Origin: Mesorhizobium sp. M1E.F.Ca.ET.045.02.1.1
GTDB lineage: Bacteria > Pseudomonadota > Alphaproteobacteria > Rhizobiales > Rhizobiaceae
Assembly: GCF_003952485.1 (NCBI RefSeq)
Contig: NZ_CP034447.1
Coordinates: forward strand, 4,726,501 to 4,790,500
Length of the DNA stretch: 64,000 bases
Direction of reading: 5' to 3'
Part shown: one piece after another, positions 46,255-55,733 of the stretch
Position numbering within the stretch: the stretch's first letter is position 1
Layout: each line of letters starts with the position of its first letter
The notes under the pieces: model-generated
Seen by the model: only the letters and a program-made list of their open reading frames with translations
Told to the model about the DNA's origin: nothing
Database searches by the model: none
Program-made: the position numbers and the translations under genes

Positions 46255-46518
46255 ATGCATGCGCACGCCTCAGAGTTGCCCCTACATGGTGGACTAGTAG
46301 AAATCGCGACCCAGACTGCTGAGCGTCACCGACACGTCAGTTTTGTCAGTGAGCGATTGCGCAAGTACCACCCGGTCGCAGACGGCTTAGCCATGTGTCC
46401 GATCTGTCACATTTTAGGGAACAAGCCATCGACACTCGAGGCCCTTGAGGACAAATCCGATGACGCGAACCGATATGGCTGCAGACAGTGCGGCGGGCGA
46501 TTCCAGTTGGGGCGGTAA
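46255..46518 (+). CDS. Small CxxC-pair hypothetical protein
   Basis: 87 residues with CPIC near residue 48 and CRQC near residue 77, then GGRFQLGR. The Cys pairs at zinc-ribbon spacing and GGGAG ahead of the ATG support coding. It resembles the mini-protein at 41975 in its CPIC motif but not in sequence elsewhere. Function unknown. Confidence 0.6.
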   Translation: MHAHASELPLHGGLVEIATQTAERHRHVSFVSERLRKYHPVADGLAMCPICHILGNKPSTLEALEDKSDDANRYGCRQCGGRFQLGR

Positions 46519-46613
46519 CGGCCTAATCGGCGGAGTTCTTCACGAGCGTCAAGGGAGAGAAAGCGGGGAAGGTTCCCGACTATCGCGAAAAACGTAATGA
46601 AATCAATGGCAAT

Positions 46614-46688
46614 TGGCTCCCCGGGCCGGATTCGAACCAGCGACCAACCGGTTAACAGCCGGTTGCTCTACCACTGAGCTACCGGGGA
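46614..46688 (-). tRNA. tRNA-Asn (GUU)
   Basis: Cloverleaf read on the minus strand: acceptor TCCCCGG pairs with CCGGGGA, D-arm AGCTCAGTGGTAGAGC, anticodon loop CTGTTAA with anticodon GTT, T-arm GGTTCGAATCC, and an encoded CCA. 75 bases with CCA. Confidence 0.95.
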
Positions 46689-46905
46689 ACGGAGGCTCTG
46701 ACGTGAGTGGCGCAGCCTATAGCAAACACCTTTCGGCTTTGCAAAGCAGCAATTCGCAATTTTTCTCCAGTTTTTTGTGCGGCCATTTGTGGCATCGTTT
46801 CGGCATGCCCACATATGAGCGGCTTCACACTGGCACGGAACAAAGCGGTCGGGTTGTCGCTTTGGTAGCGATGGCTTCGGTTGCGCGGGATGGGATCTGG
46901 TTTGA

Positions 46906-47166
46906 ATGACGGCAACTGACGACGATAACGCCCCGGCGCGGAAGATCACGATCTTCGGCCGCGAATTCACCATGCCGCGCTCGCGAGGGTCGCGGATCGC
47001 GATCGGCGTGCTGCTCATCGCCGGCGGCATCCTCGGCTTCCTGCCCGTTCTCGGTTTCTGGATGATTCCGCTGGGCTTGCTGGTCCTGTCCTACGAATTC
47101 GCGATGGTGCGTCGCCACAGGCGGCGCTTCGTCGTCTGGTGGCAGCGCCGGCGTCGGCCGGACTGA
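46906..47166 (+). CDS. Small two-helix membrane protein
   Basis: 86 residues with two close hydrophobic segments, SRIAIGVLLIAGGILGFLPV and LGFWMIPLGLLVLSYEFAMV, and a strongly basic C-terminus (RRHRRRFVVWWQRRRRPD). The FLPVLGFWMIPLGLLVLS core recalls the PGPGW type of small membrane protein. Between two tRNA genes. Function unknown. Confidence 0.7.
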   Translation: MTATDDDNAPARKITIFGREFTMPRSRGSRIAIGVLLIAGGILGFLPVLGFWMIPLGLLVLSYEFAMVRRHRRRFVVWWQRRRRPD

Positions 47167-47337
47167 GTGCTCGCCAGAGGGACCGGCAAGTTCCGAAAGC
47201 ACCGCGAGATCGGCCGCAAGCGATTGGCAACCACTGTCTCCGATGACGCATGGGAAAGCGCCGGGAATAACTTGCGGCGCTTGACGACCTTTCACCGTCA
47301 ACATAATGAGTTCGCTCGGAACGCCGGGAGCATGGAA

Positions 47338-47411
47338 GGCCTCGTGGCGGAGTGGTTACGCAGAGGACTGCAAATCCTTGCACCCCGGTTCGATTCCGGG
47401 CGAGGCCTCCA
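47338..47411 (+). tRNA. tRNA-Cys (GCA)
   Basis: Acceptor GGCCTCG pairs with CGAGGCC, anticodon loop ACTGCAAAT with anticodon GCA, T-arm GGTTCGATTCC, and encoded CCA. 74 bases with CCA. Confidence 0.95.
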
Positions 47412-47537
47412 AATGCCCGGGCTCCAGCGCCGTCGCGCCGGAGCGTCAGGTTCCAGTCGAATTGGCTCGCGAACTTGGCCCGAGAATCGGATGGGGCGCG
47501 GGAAGCGGATTGACGCGGAAAGCGGGTTGGTTGGAAC

Positions 47538-48212
47538 ATGAACGCTGATTTCTCCGAACGCCGCGTGAAGATGGTCGATGGCCAGGTCCGCACCACCGAC
47601 GTGACCAGCGCGCCGCTCATCGAAGCCATGCTTTCCGTGCCGCGCGAAGCCTTTGTCGGTAACGGCCAGCGCGACCTCGCCTATATCGACGAGGACATCC
47701 GTGTTTCCGAAGGCGCCAACGGCAGCGGCGCCCGCTACCTGATGGAACCTTCGCCGCTCGCAAAGCTTTTGCAACTGGCCGAGATCGGCGACGGCGATTG
47801 CGTGCTCGATGTCGGCTGCGGCACCGGCTATTCGGCCGCCCTGCTTTCCCGAATCGCAAAATCGGTGGTTGCATTGGAAAGCGATGCAGCGCTGGCGGAA
47901 ACCGCGAAGTCGACGCTCTCGACGCTGGATTGCCAGAACGTGACGGTGGTGATCGGGCCTTTGCCGCAGGGTCATGCCGCCAAGGCGCCCTATGACGTCA
48001 TCTTCATTGACGGCAGCGTCGAGGAGGTGCCTGCGGCATTGCTCGATCAACTCGCCGAGAACGGCCGCCTGGTTGTGGTCGAGGGGCAGGGCAACTCTGG
48101 CGTGGCCCGCCTATTTTTCAAGGCAGGGGGGGTTGTAACCGGAAGACGTGCATTTAATGCGGCAATTAAGCCACTACCGGGCTTCGAACGTGCCCATGCG
48201 TTCGAATTTTAA
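47538..48212 (+). CDS. pcm: Protein-L-isoaspartate O-methyltransferase family protein
   Basis: A 224-residue PCMT-family methyltransferase. It has the N-terminal MVDGQVRTTDVTSAPLIEAM, the SAM-binding VLDVGCGTGYSAALLSR (about 92-108) and YDVIFIDGSVEEVP. This family repairs isoaspartyl residues; the version next to tolC in Rhizobiales is common but its substrate is not proven, since the usual AYxDxPL active-site region is only loosely kept (RDLAYIDEDIRV). Followed by tolC after 185 bases. Confidence 0.85.
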   Translation: MNADFSERRVKMVDGQVRTTDVTSAPLIEAMLSVPREAFVGNGQRDLAYIDEDIRVSEGANGSGARYLMEPSPLAKLLQLAEIGDGDCVLDVGCGTGYSAALLSRIAKSVVALESDAALAETAKSTLSTLDCQNVTVVIGPLPQGHAAKAPYDVIFIDGSVEEVPAALLDQLAENGRLVVVEGQGNSGVARLFFKAGGVVTGRRAFNAAIKPLPGFERAHAFEF

Positions 48213-48397
48213 GCGGTTTTGCCTTGCGGCGAAGACGCTGTCATGATCGCTTGCGCTTGAACAATCGTTGCTGATTTGCTCGACCGGGGATTTTCGGGGG
48301 GCAGTCAGCGGGGGAACGATACCAACGCGGCGCTGGCTGATCCGAAAGGAGAGGCTGCGTGGCGTGGTTCCCATGCAAAACGAATGAGGGATAATAC

Positions 48398-49777
48398 GTG
48401 CCGCCCCTACACAAGACTTTTCTGACAGCCATGCTCATTTCGGCGACAGCGCTCTCGCCGCTGGCCGCATCGGCGGAAACCATCACCGGCGCCCTCGCCA
48501 AAGCTTATCAATACAACTCCCAGCTGAACTCCGCCCGGGCCGGCGTGCGCGTCACCGATGAAGGCGTCGCCATCGCCAAGTCGGGCTGGCGGCCGACCGT
48601 CACCGGTTCGGGCAGCATCGACTACACCAACACGCACGGGCAGGGCATCAGCAGGAGAATAACGACGGGCAGCTTCGGCGTCCAAATCAACCAGACGCTG
48701 TTCGATGGATTTCAGACCAAGAACAATGTCGCCGCCGCCGAATCGCAGGTGAGGGCTTCGGTCGAAAGCCTGCGCAACACCGAAGAGAATATCCTGTTCA
48801 ACGCGGCAAGCGCCTATATGGACGTGATCCGCGATCGCCAGATCGCGGTGCTGACCGAACAGAACCTGCAGTTCCTGACCGAGCAGGCGCGCGCCGCACG
48901 ATCGCGCTTCGAGGTCGGCGAGGGAACCCGCACCGACGTCGCCCAGGCCGATGCCTCGCGCGCCACGGCAGTGGCCCAGCTCAGCGCCGCCCGCGCGACG
49001 GCTCTTGCCAGTGCCGCTACCTATCACCAGATCGTCGGCGACGAGCCGGGCAAGCTCAAGGCGGCCGCGCCGGTTGGCAAGCTGTTGCCGGGAAGCATCG
49101 ATTCGGCCTTCACCATCGCCGCCGCCGAGCATCCGGCCATCCTCGCCACCGAACATCTCGTCGACGCCGCGGCGTTTTCGGTGAAATCGGCGGAAGGCGC
49201 GCTGCTGCCGCAGGTCTCGGCTTCCGCCGGCATTTCGGACAACTACAGCCACTCCGTTCCTGACATCACAGGCACCAACGGCACTTCGACTTCCGCCAAT
49301 ATCGGCGCCACGCTGACCATTCCGATCTATTCCGGCGGCCGGACCTCGGCGATCGTGCGGCAGAACAAGGAATCGCTCAGCCAGGCGCGCATCGAAGTCG
49401 ACGTCAGCCGTGACCAGGTGCGCCAGGCTGTGGCCTCGGCGTGGACACAATACACCGCTGCCCGCCAAAGCGTGGATGCCAACAGGCAGGTGATCGCCGC
49501 CGCGCAACTGGCGCTCAACGGCGTCATCGAGGAGCGCAATGTCGGCCAGCGGACCACGCTCGACGTGCTCAACGCCCAGAACGCCGTCATCACCGCCAAG
49601 ATCAACCAGGCGAACTCCGAGCATGACGTCGTGGTGGCGAGCTATGCCATCCTCTCCGCTGTCGGGCGGCTGTCGGTTGAGCGTCTCGGCCTGGCGGTCA
49701 CGAAATACAAGCCGGAAGAGCACTACAACGCCGTCAAGGACAAGTGGATCGGGCTGCGCACGCCGGACGGCCGCTGA
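48398..49777 (+). CDS. tolC: TolC family outer-membrane efflux channel
   Basis: A 459-residue outer-membrane protein with signal peptide (MLISATALSPLAASA) and two OEP repeats. The helical marks are KAYQYNSQLNSARAGVRVTDEGV, VRASVESLRNTEENILFNAAS, ARSRFEVGEGTRTDVAQADA in repeat one and ERNVGQRTTLDVLNAQNAVI in repeat two. It is the exit duct for type I secretion and RND or MFS efflux; BepC of Brucella is a close type. The start is GTG with GAGGG upstream; an internal ATG (MLISATAL) is possible. A strong terminator follows at 49794. Confidence 0.9.
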   Translation: MPPLHKTFLTAMLISATALSPLAASAETITGALAKAYQYNSQLNSARAGVRVTDEGVAIAKSGWRPTVTGSGSIDYTNTHGQGISRRITTGSFGVQINQTLFDGFQTKNNVAAAESQVRASVESLRNTEENILFNAASAYMDVIRDRQIAVLTEQNLQFLTEQARAARSRFEVGEGTRTDVAQADASRATAVAQLSAARATALASAATYHQIVGDEPGKLKAAAPVGKLLPGSIDSAFTIAAAEHPAILATEHLVDAAAFSVKSAEGALLPQVSASAGISDNYSHSVPDITGTNGTSTSANIGATLTIPIYSGGRTSAIVRQNKESLSQARIEVDVSRDQVRQAVASAWTQYTAARQSVDANRQVIAAAQLALNGVIEERNVGQRTTLDVLNAQNAVITAKINQANSEHDVVVASYAILSAVGRLSVERLGLAVTKYKPEEHYNAVKDKWIGLRTPDGR

Positions 49778-49793
49778 TTTTCGTGTAAGCTTC

Positions 49794-49833
49794 AAAAAGC
49801 GCCGCGCGTCCGATGGATGCGCGGCGCTTTTTT
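49794..49833 (+). terminator. Intrinsic terminator after tolC
   Basis: AAAAAGCGCCGCGC (49794-49807) pairs exactly with GCGCGGCGCTTTTT (49819-49832), and the T run forms the tail. Because the stem has an A-run at its base it could work on both strands. Confidence 0.85.
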
Positions 49834-50014
49834 GTTGGAGAAGCAGCCGGCCGGCTGCTGGCGGCGGAATCAGCTAATCTGTTGAAATCCAACGTCTCCC
49901 CAGATTGGGGATTCTCGGATGACGATCGGTCGGTTACGCTGTCGTCGTTGATTCGAATTCCGGCCCGACCGGAATGGAGATCTTGAACTGGTCACAAGGG
50001 CGGCGGATGTGACG

Positions 50015-50848
50015 ATGGCGACGGCAAGCAGCGCACAGCGCGAACCTTCCATGGAAGAGATACTGGCTTCCATCCGAAGGATCATCGAGGACAGCGACAC
50101 CGGCCGCAAGCAGCCGGCGGCTGACAGCGCCGACTTGCGCCAGGACCTCCAGCCGGCGCCGCCGTCAGCCGAAGTCGATGCTTTCCGTTCCGAGCTGAAT
50201 GCGGAATCCGCCCCGAGGAAGCCGGTGACGCTGGCCGAGGTGCAGGCCCAACTCGCGGCCTCCGATCCGGCGATCGCGCGCGCCGAGGCGCGCCCCGAGC
50301 CGGTAAAGACGGCGCCTGCGCCCACCACCTCGGGCCCCGCCACACTGGCCCCCAACTCTCTGGCCGAAGTCGGGGCGAGGGTCGCCGCGGAGCCCGACGC
50401 GCCGGCTGCCGCGGCAAGCGCGCCGCAAAGCGCCGATACGATCGTCGCCGATTGGCGGCGCGAGATCGCCGCCGTTGGCGGAAGCTCGGTCAAGGCCAAG
50501 GTGGCCGCGCGCCCGGCAGAAGCGGCGCCCGAAGTCGAGCTCGACGAGGAGGATCTTGCCGCGCCAACTGTCGAAACCGCGGCGCCCGGCAAGGTTTCGA
50601 CGCCATCGTCAGCCGACTCGCCGTCGGCGCGGCCGGCGATCCTCTCCGAGCATGCGGGCCGGCAGGTCGCGGCGGCGTTCGGCGAGCTTTCCGACGCCTT
50701 CGCCAGCCGCAGCAAGAAGACCTTCGACGAGATGGCCGAGGAGATGCTGCGTCCGATGCTGCAGGACTGGCTCGACAACAATCTGCCGACGCTGGTCGAA
50801 CGGCTGGTGCGCGAGGAAATCGAGCGCGTGGCGCGCGGCGCGCAGTGA
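50015..50848 (+). CDS. popZ: Polar organising protein PopZ (DUF2497)
   Basis: A 277-residue scaffold protein. The N-terminal helix SMEEILASIRRIIEDSD and the C-terminal part (AFGELSDAFASRSKKTFDEMAEEMLRPMLQDWLDNNLPTLVERLVREEIERVARG) match PopZ, with a Pro/Ala/Glu-rich disordered centre (about residues 30-200). PopZ forms a polar hub that anchors the chromosome origin and cell-cycle proteins in Alphaproteobacteria. The ATG at 50015 is used; GTG at 50009 is also open. Located between tolC and valS as in other Rhizobiales. A weak hairpin (50878-50891, with T-rich tail) follows. Confidence 0.9.
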   Translation: MATASSAQREPSMEEILASIRRIIEDSDTGRKQPAADSADLRQDLQPAPPSAEVDAFRSELNAESAPRKPVTLAEVQAQLAASDPAIARAEARPEPVKTAPAPTTSGPATLAPNSLAEVGARVAAEPDAPAAAASAPQSADTIVADWRREIAAVGGSSVKAKVAARPAEAAPEVELDEEDLAAPTVETAAPGKVSTPSSADSPSARPAILSEHAGRQVAAAFGELSDAFASRSKKTFDEMAEEMLRPMLQDWLDNNLPTLVERLVREEIERVARGAQ

Positions 50849-51065
50849 TTTCATCCGCGCGTTCAAGGTAAAATGCACCGCCGTCGGGCGGCGCTTTCGT
50901 TTCCGGAAAATGCGGCCGCGGGATCGTTGGCGATGACGCATGGGATTGCCGTCGATCGCGGCAAGCCTATCTCGGCGAGACGGACTATCTTCCTCGCGGT
51001 TGACTCGGCCAAGAGCTTCCGATTTACACCGGACGCTTATTCCCGACAGCTCGGACCATTCCTCC

Positions 51066-53849
51066 ATGCTTGATAAAACCTACGACGCCAAGACCGTCGA
51101 GCCGAAGATCGCCAAAATCTGGGAAGAGGCCGACGCGTTTCGCGCCGGCGCCGGCGCGGAGGAAGGGGCGGAAGCCTTCACCATCGTCATCCCGCCGCCG
51201 AACGTCACCGGCTCGCTGCATATGGGCCATGCGCTCAACAACACGCTGCAGGATATCCTGGTGCGCTTCGAACGCATGCGCGGCAAGAACGTGCTGTGGC
51301 AGCCCGGCATGGATCATGCCGGCATCGCTACGCAGATGGTGGTCGAGCGCCAGCTCATGGAAAGGCAGATCCATCGCCGCGACCTGACGCGCGAGGAGTT
51401 CATCGAAAAGGTCTGGGAGTGGAAAGCCGAATCCGGCGGCGCGATCTTCAACCAGCTGAAGCGGCTGGGCGCCTCGGCCGACTGGAGCCGGGAGCGCTTC
51501 ACCATGGACGAGGGCCTGTCCAAGGCGGTGCTGGAGGTCTTCGTCACCCTCTACAAGGAAGGGTTGATCTACAAGGACAAGCGCCTTGTGAACTGGGATC
51601 CGAAGCTGTTGACCGCCATTTCCGATCTCGAGGTCGAGCAGCACGAGGTCAACGGCAATCTCTGGCATTTCCGCTATCCGGTCGAAGGCGCGGTGTTCGA
51701 CCCCGAGAATCCGAAGACATTCATCACCGTCGCCACGACGCGTCCCGAAACCATGCTCGGCGACACCGCGGTGGCCGTGCATCCCGATGACGAACGGTTT
51801 CGCAACCTGGTCGGCAAGAAGGTCATCCTGCCGATCGTCGGCCGGCGGATTCCTATTGTCGCCGATGAATATTCGGACCCGGAGAAGGGCTCAGGCGCGG
51901 TCAAGATCACGCCGGCGCACGACTTCAACGACTTCGAGGTCGGCAAGCGCCACAAGCTGCCGGCGATCAACATCCTGACCGTCGAAGCCGCCGTCAAGCT
52001 CAAGGACAATGAGGACTACCTCGCTGGTCTAGAGGTGACGCCGGAGCGCCACGCCGTCTGGGACGAGCTCGACGGGCTCGACCGCTTCGTCGCGCGCAAG
52101 AAGATCGTCGAGCTGATGGAAGCCGGCGGCTTCCTCGACAAGGTCGAGCCGCATCACCACACGGTGCCGCATGGCGACCGCGGCGGCGTGCCGATCGAGC
52201 CGTTCCTGACCGACCAGTGGTACGTCAACGCGGCAGAACTCGCCAAGCCGGCGGTCGCCTCCGTGCGCGAAGGTCGTACCAACTTCGTGCCGAAGAATTG
52301 GGAAAAGACCTATTTCGACTGGATGGAGAACATCCAGCCCTGGTGCATCTCGCGCCAGCTCTGGTGGGGCCACCAGATCCCTGCCTGGTACGGGCCGGAC
52401 GGTCGCGTCTTCGTCGAGAAGACCGAGGAAGAGGCGCTTGCCGCGGCGATCGAATACTATCTGGCGCTGGAAGGTCCGTGGAAGGCCTGGGTCGAGGACA
52501 AGCTGGAGAATTTCCAGCCGGGCGAGATCCTGACGCGCGACGAGGACGTTCTCGATACCTGGTTCTCCTCGGCGCTGTGGCCGTTCTCGACGCTTGGCTG
52601 GCCCGACGAGACGCAGGAGCTGAAGACCTACTATCAGACCGATGTGCTGGTCACCGGCTTCGACATCATCTTCTTCTGGGTTGCCCGCATGATGATGATG
52701 GGTCTGCACTTCATGGACGAGGAGCCGTTCCACACCGTCTATGTGCACGCGCTCGTGCGCGACAAGAACGGGCAGAAGATGTCGAAGTCGAAAGGCAACG
52801 TCATCGACCCGCTCGATCTGATCGACGAGTATGGCGCCGACGCGCTGCGCTTCACCCTGACCGTGATGGCGGCGCAGGGGCGCGACGTGAAGCTCGACCC
52901 GGCGCGCATCGCCGGCTACCGCAATTTCGGCACCAAGCTCTGGAACGCGACGCGCTTTGCCGAGATGAACGAAGTCGCCAGGAACGACGATTTCTGGCTG
53001 AACGACGCCAAGCTCGCGGTCAACCGCTGGATCCTGACGGAGCTGACGCGGGCGGCGCGCGCGGTCACCGAGGGCATCACCACCTACCGCTTCAACGAGG
53101 CGGCGGGTGCCGCCTACCGCTTCGTGTGGAACCTGTTCTGCGACTGGTATCTGGAACTGTTGAAGCCGGTGTTCATGGGTACGGACGAAGCCGCCAAGGC
53201 TGAGAGCCGTGCCTGCGTCGCCTTCGTGCTCGATGAGATCTACAAGCTCTTGCATCCGATGATGCCGTTCATGACCGAGGAGCTCTGGGCACAGACGGCG
53301 GGCGAAGGCAAGGAGCGCGGTTCGCTGCTTTGCCACGCCGCCTGGCCGTCGCCGGATTTCGAGGATGACGACGCGGCCGCCGACATCAACTGGCTGGTCG
53401 ATCTCGTCTCGGGCATCCGCTCGGTGCGCTCGGAAATGAACGTGCCGCCGGCAGCGATCGCGCCCTTGGCGGTGATCGGCGCCAATGCAACGACGCGCGA
53501 GAGGCTCGAACGCCACGACCAGGCGATCAAGCGCCTGGCGCGCATCGGCAGCATATCGCTGGCGGAGACGCCGCCCAAGGGCTCGGCACAGATCGTCCTC
53601 AACGAGGCAACCATCTCTCTGCCGCTCGGCAGCCTGATCGACCTTGCGGCCGAAGCCGCGCGGCTGCAGAAGGAACTGGCCAAGGTGACCGAGGAGATCG
53701 CCCGCCTGCACAAGAAGCTGTCGAACGAGAAGTTCGTCGCCAACGCGCCGGAGGAAGTGGTCGAGGCCGAGCGCGAAAAGCTTGCCGAATATCGCGAGGC
53801 GCAGGAGAAGCTTTCGGTCGCTTTGACCAGGGTTCGCGACGCCGGCTGA
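51066..53849 (+). CDS. valS: Valyl-tRNA synthetase
   Basis: A 927-residue class Ia synthetase that charges tRNA-Val and edits mischarged Thr. HIGH motif in PPPNVTGSLHMGHALNNT (HMGH), KMSKS in NGQKMSKSKGNVIDP, editing domain with VATTRPETMLGDTAVAVHPDD, and C-terminal coiled coil (AAEAARLQKELAKVTEEIARL). The start MLDKTYDAKT gives the standard N-terminus; an upstream open frame to 50940 is not credible. Full length and intact. Terminator at 53951. Confidence 0.95.
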   Translation: MLDKTYDAKTVEPKIAKIWEEADAFRAGAGAEEGAEAFTIVIPPPNVTGSLHMGHALNNTLQDILVRFERMRGKNVLWQPGMDHAGIATQMVVERQLMERQIHRRDLTREEFIEKVWEWKAESGGAIFNQLKRLGASADWSRERFTMDEGLSKAVLEVFVTLYKEGLIYKDKRLVNWDPKLLTAISDLEVEQHEVNGNLWHFRYPVEGAVFDPENPKTFITVATTRPETMLGDTAVAVHPDDERFRNLVGKKVILPIVGRRIPIVADEYSDPEKGSGAVKITPAHDFNDFEVGKRHKLPAINILTVEAAVKLKDNEDYLAGLEVTPERHAVWDELDGLDRFVARKKIVELMEAGGFLDKVEPHHHTVPHGDRGGVPIEPFLTDQWYVNAAELAKPAVASVREGRTNFVPKNWEKTYFDWMENIQPWCISRQLWWGHQIPAWYGPDGRVFVEKTEEEALAAAIEYYLALEGPWKAWVEDKLENFQPGEILTRDEDVLDTWFSSALWPFSTLGWPDETQELKTYYQTDVLVTGFDIIFFWVARMMMMGLHFMDEEPFHTVYVHALVRDKNGQKMSKSKGNVIDPLDLIDEYGADALRFTLTVMAAQGRDVKLDPARIAGYRNFGTKLWNATRFAEMNEVARNDDFWLNDAKLAVNRWILTELTRAARAVTEGITTYRFNEAAGAAYRFVWNLFCDWYLELLKPVFMGTDEAAKAESRACVAFVLDEIYKLLHPMMPFMTEELWAQTAGEGKERGSLLCHAAWPSPDFEDDDAAADINWLVDLVSGIRSVRSEMNVPPAAIAPLAVIGANATTRERLERHDQAIKRLARIGSISLAETPPKGSAQIVLNEATISLPLGSLIDLAAEAARLQKELAKVTEEIARLHKKLSNEKFVANAPEEVVEAEREKLAEYREAQEKLSVALTRVRDAG

Positions 53850-53950
53850 ACGGCAAGATTCGCTCCCGCTGGAGAGCGACTTTCCGAAGCGTCATCTGCC
53901 TGCGAGATAGGCATGCCGTTGCGTTAATTTTGACGTAAACGGAAACTTTA

Positions 53951-53989
53951 GGCCCTATTGTTGCCATAATGTAACAATGGGGCCTTTTT
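53951..53989 (+). terminator. Intrinsic terminator after valS
   Basis: GGCCCTATTGTT (53951-53962) pairs with AACAATGGGGCC (53973-53984), with one T-G wobble, followed by TTTTT. The rest of 53850-54210 shows no gene; the region up to 54210 is AT-richer and likely holds the promoter of the porin gene. Confidence 0.8.
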
Positions 53990-54210
53990 CCCCTAAAATG
54001 GCCTGTTTTTGAGCTGCATTGAAAGGTTTTTGCAGCTTTTTTCTGCCAATCGATACCTATTGGCCGCGATTAGGCTCGATTTCGCGGCCGGGTACAATGG
54101 CGAAAATGCGAGCTGTCAAGGGCGTACGTGTACAGCCCCTGAATTCGTTGTTGCGCCATTTACCCGAATTGGTTCTAGCTTGATCCCGCGTATTTTCGGG
54201 GAGGGAATCC

Positions 54211-55440
54211 ATGAACATTTTGCGGCTCAAAGCACTGCTGGGGGCAGGGTGCTTTTCGCTGACTCTTATCGGTGCGGCAATGCATCCGGCGCATGCCGGC
54301 GGCCTGGAGCGCGGCGGCTACGACATCGATCTGCTGTTCGATCCAGCGCCTTTCGCCACGGAAGCGGAAGCGACTTTCGTGATGCCGGATCGCAAGTACA
54401 AGAATGCGCGCGGTCCCGGAGGGGCCGACCTCGGTTTCGGAACCACGGCTGACGGAGCCGAGGATTATTGGGTGCCGCGCATCGGCGGCAAGGTCCAGGT
54501 TGTCCAGGGTGTCGACTGTATGGTCGATTACTCACAGCCTTGGGGCGCGCACACTGCGCCCGGCGTGTGGAACGGCGCGTTCTCCAACATGGAGACCGAC
54601 ATCAAGAGCGACAACTACGCTGCAACCTGCTCTTACAAAATGGATGCGGGCAAGGGCCAGCTCCGCTTTATTGGCGGTGTTTTCTATCAGAAGGTTTATG
54701 GCTTCAAGGAAGACTTGGTGTCACCGCTGGTGCCCAACTTCGGTGGAACTGGTCGTGTGGACCTGACGAGCAACGGCTGGGGCTGGCGCGCCGGCATCGC
54801 CTATGAAATCCCTGACATCGCGCTGCGCGCGAGCCTCGTCTACAATTCGAAGGTCAAGCTCGACAACATCTCGGGCACGCTGGACTTGACGAATGTTGGC
54901 TTGGGTACGATCCCGATCTACGGCTCGACGCAATACATGCCGGATGTGGTGGAATTGAAATTACAGTCGGGCGTCGCGCCGGGCTGGCTCGCCTTCGGTT
55001 CGATCAAGTGGGTCAACTGGAGCGTGCTGCAGAGCGTGCCGATCTGCCCTGTGGGTGTTCCCGCCGCGCTTTGCTTCACGAATTCTCCAGCAGAGGTGAC
55101 CTCGCTTGACCTGATGTATCGGGACGGCTGGACGGTTTCAGGCGGCATCGGCCACAAGTTCAACGATCAGTGGAGCGCCGCTGGTCAGCTTTCTTGGGAT
55201 CGCGGCACCTCGCATGGTTATGGTGCCCAGACCGATACCTGGACGCTGGGCGGCGGCGTCGCCTACACGCCGAAGCCGAATATCGAGGTTCGGCTGGCTG
55301 GTGCGATTGGCGTGATGACCAGCGGCCATTCAGGGATATTGATTGGCGAGAACGGCAAAGTCGTCGGGGCGGATGCCAGCTACGACTTCGGCAACGATCT
55401 GGTCACCGCGATTTCGGGCGGCGTAAAGATCAAGTTCTAA
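54211..55440 (+). CDS. OmpP1/FadL-type outer-membrane transport protein
   Basis: A 409-residue outer-membrane beta-barrel. Signal peptide MNILRLKALLGAGCFSLTLIG ending near AHA|GGLERGGYDID. Alternating hydrophobic strands continue to the C-terminal aromatic residue (ISGGVKIKF), the barrel-assembly signature. The FadL family imports long-chain fatty acids and other hydrophobic compounds. Start has GGGAGG upstream (54199-54204). Four cysteines occur in the barrel, which is a little unusual. A terminator follows closely. Confidence 0.82.
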   Translation: MNILRLKALLGAGCFSLTLIGAAMHPAHAGGLERGGYDIDLLFDPAPFATEAEATFVMPDRKYKNARGPGGADLGFGTTADGAEDYWVPRIGGKVQVVQGVDCMVDYSQPWGAHTAPGVWNGAFSNMETDIKSDNYAATCSYKMDAGKGQLRFIGGVFYQKVYGFKEDLVSPLVPNFGGTGRVDLTSNGWGWRAGIAYEIPDIALRASLVYNSKVKLDNISGTLDLTNVGLGTIPIYGSTQYMPDVVELKLQSGVAPGWLAFGSIKWVNWSVLQSVPICPVGVPAALCFTNSPAEVTSLDLMYRDGWTVSGGIGHKFNDQWSAAGQLSWDRGTSHGYGAQTDTWTLGGGVAYTPKPNIEVRLAGAIGVMTSGHSGILIGENGKVVGADASYDFGNDLVTAISGGVKIKF

Positions 55441-55460
55441 GTCGCCACGAAGGATTGGGA

Positions 55461-55488
55461 AAAAAGCCGGGCAATGCCCGGCCTTTTT
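55461..55488 (+). terminator. Intrinsic terminator after the FadL-type gene
   Basis: GCCGGGC (55466-55472) and GCCCGGC (55476-55482) with a short loop, an A-run before and CTTTTT after. 26 bases beyond the stop codon. Confidence 0.8.
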
Positions 55489-55733
55489 CGTTGTGCAATC
55501 AACGGCCTGGCCCGATCGGCCGACGTTATGTTGCATATGCGGGTCACAAACCGCGCCCTTCACAATTGTGACGTTTTAGCAACAGTTTATGAACAACCCC
55601 TGCGCTAGAAGTCAGGTCGGGGGAACTGCCCATTTCCCGCCATAAACCCGGAGCAACTCGAATAGGTCTCGGGATGCGTGCCAGGTTGGCCCGGCGATGA
55701 GGCAGGCCGCATTGAGGGGCGGCAAGGACGAGT

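Noticed and set aside
52029..53711. 560-codon minus-strand open frame across valS
   Set aside because: Shadow of valyl-tRNA synthetase, with low-complexity charged composition.
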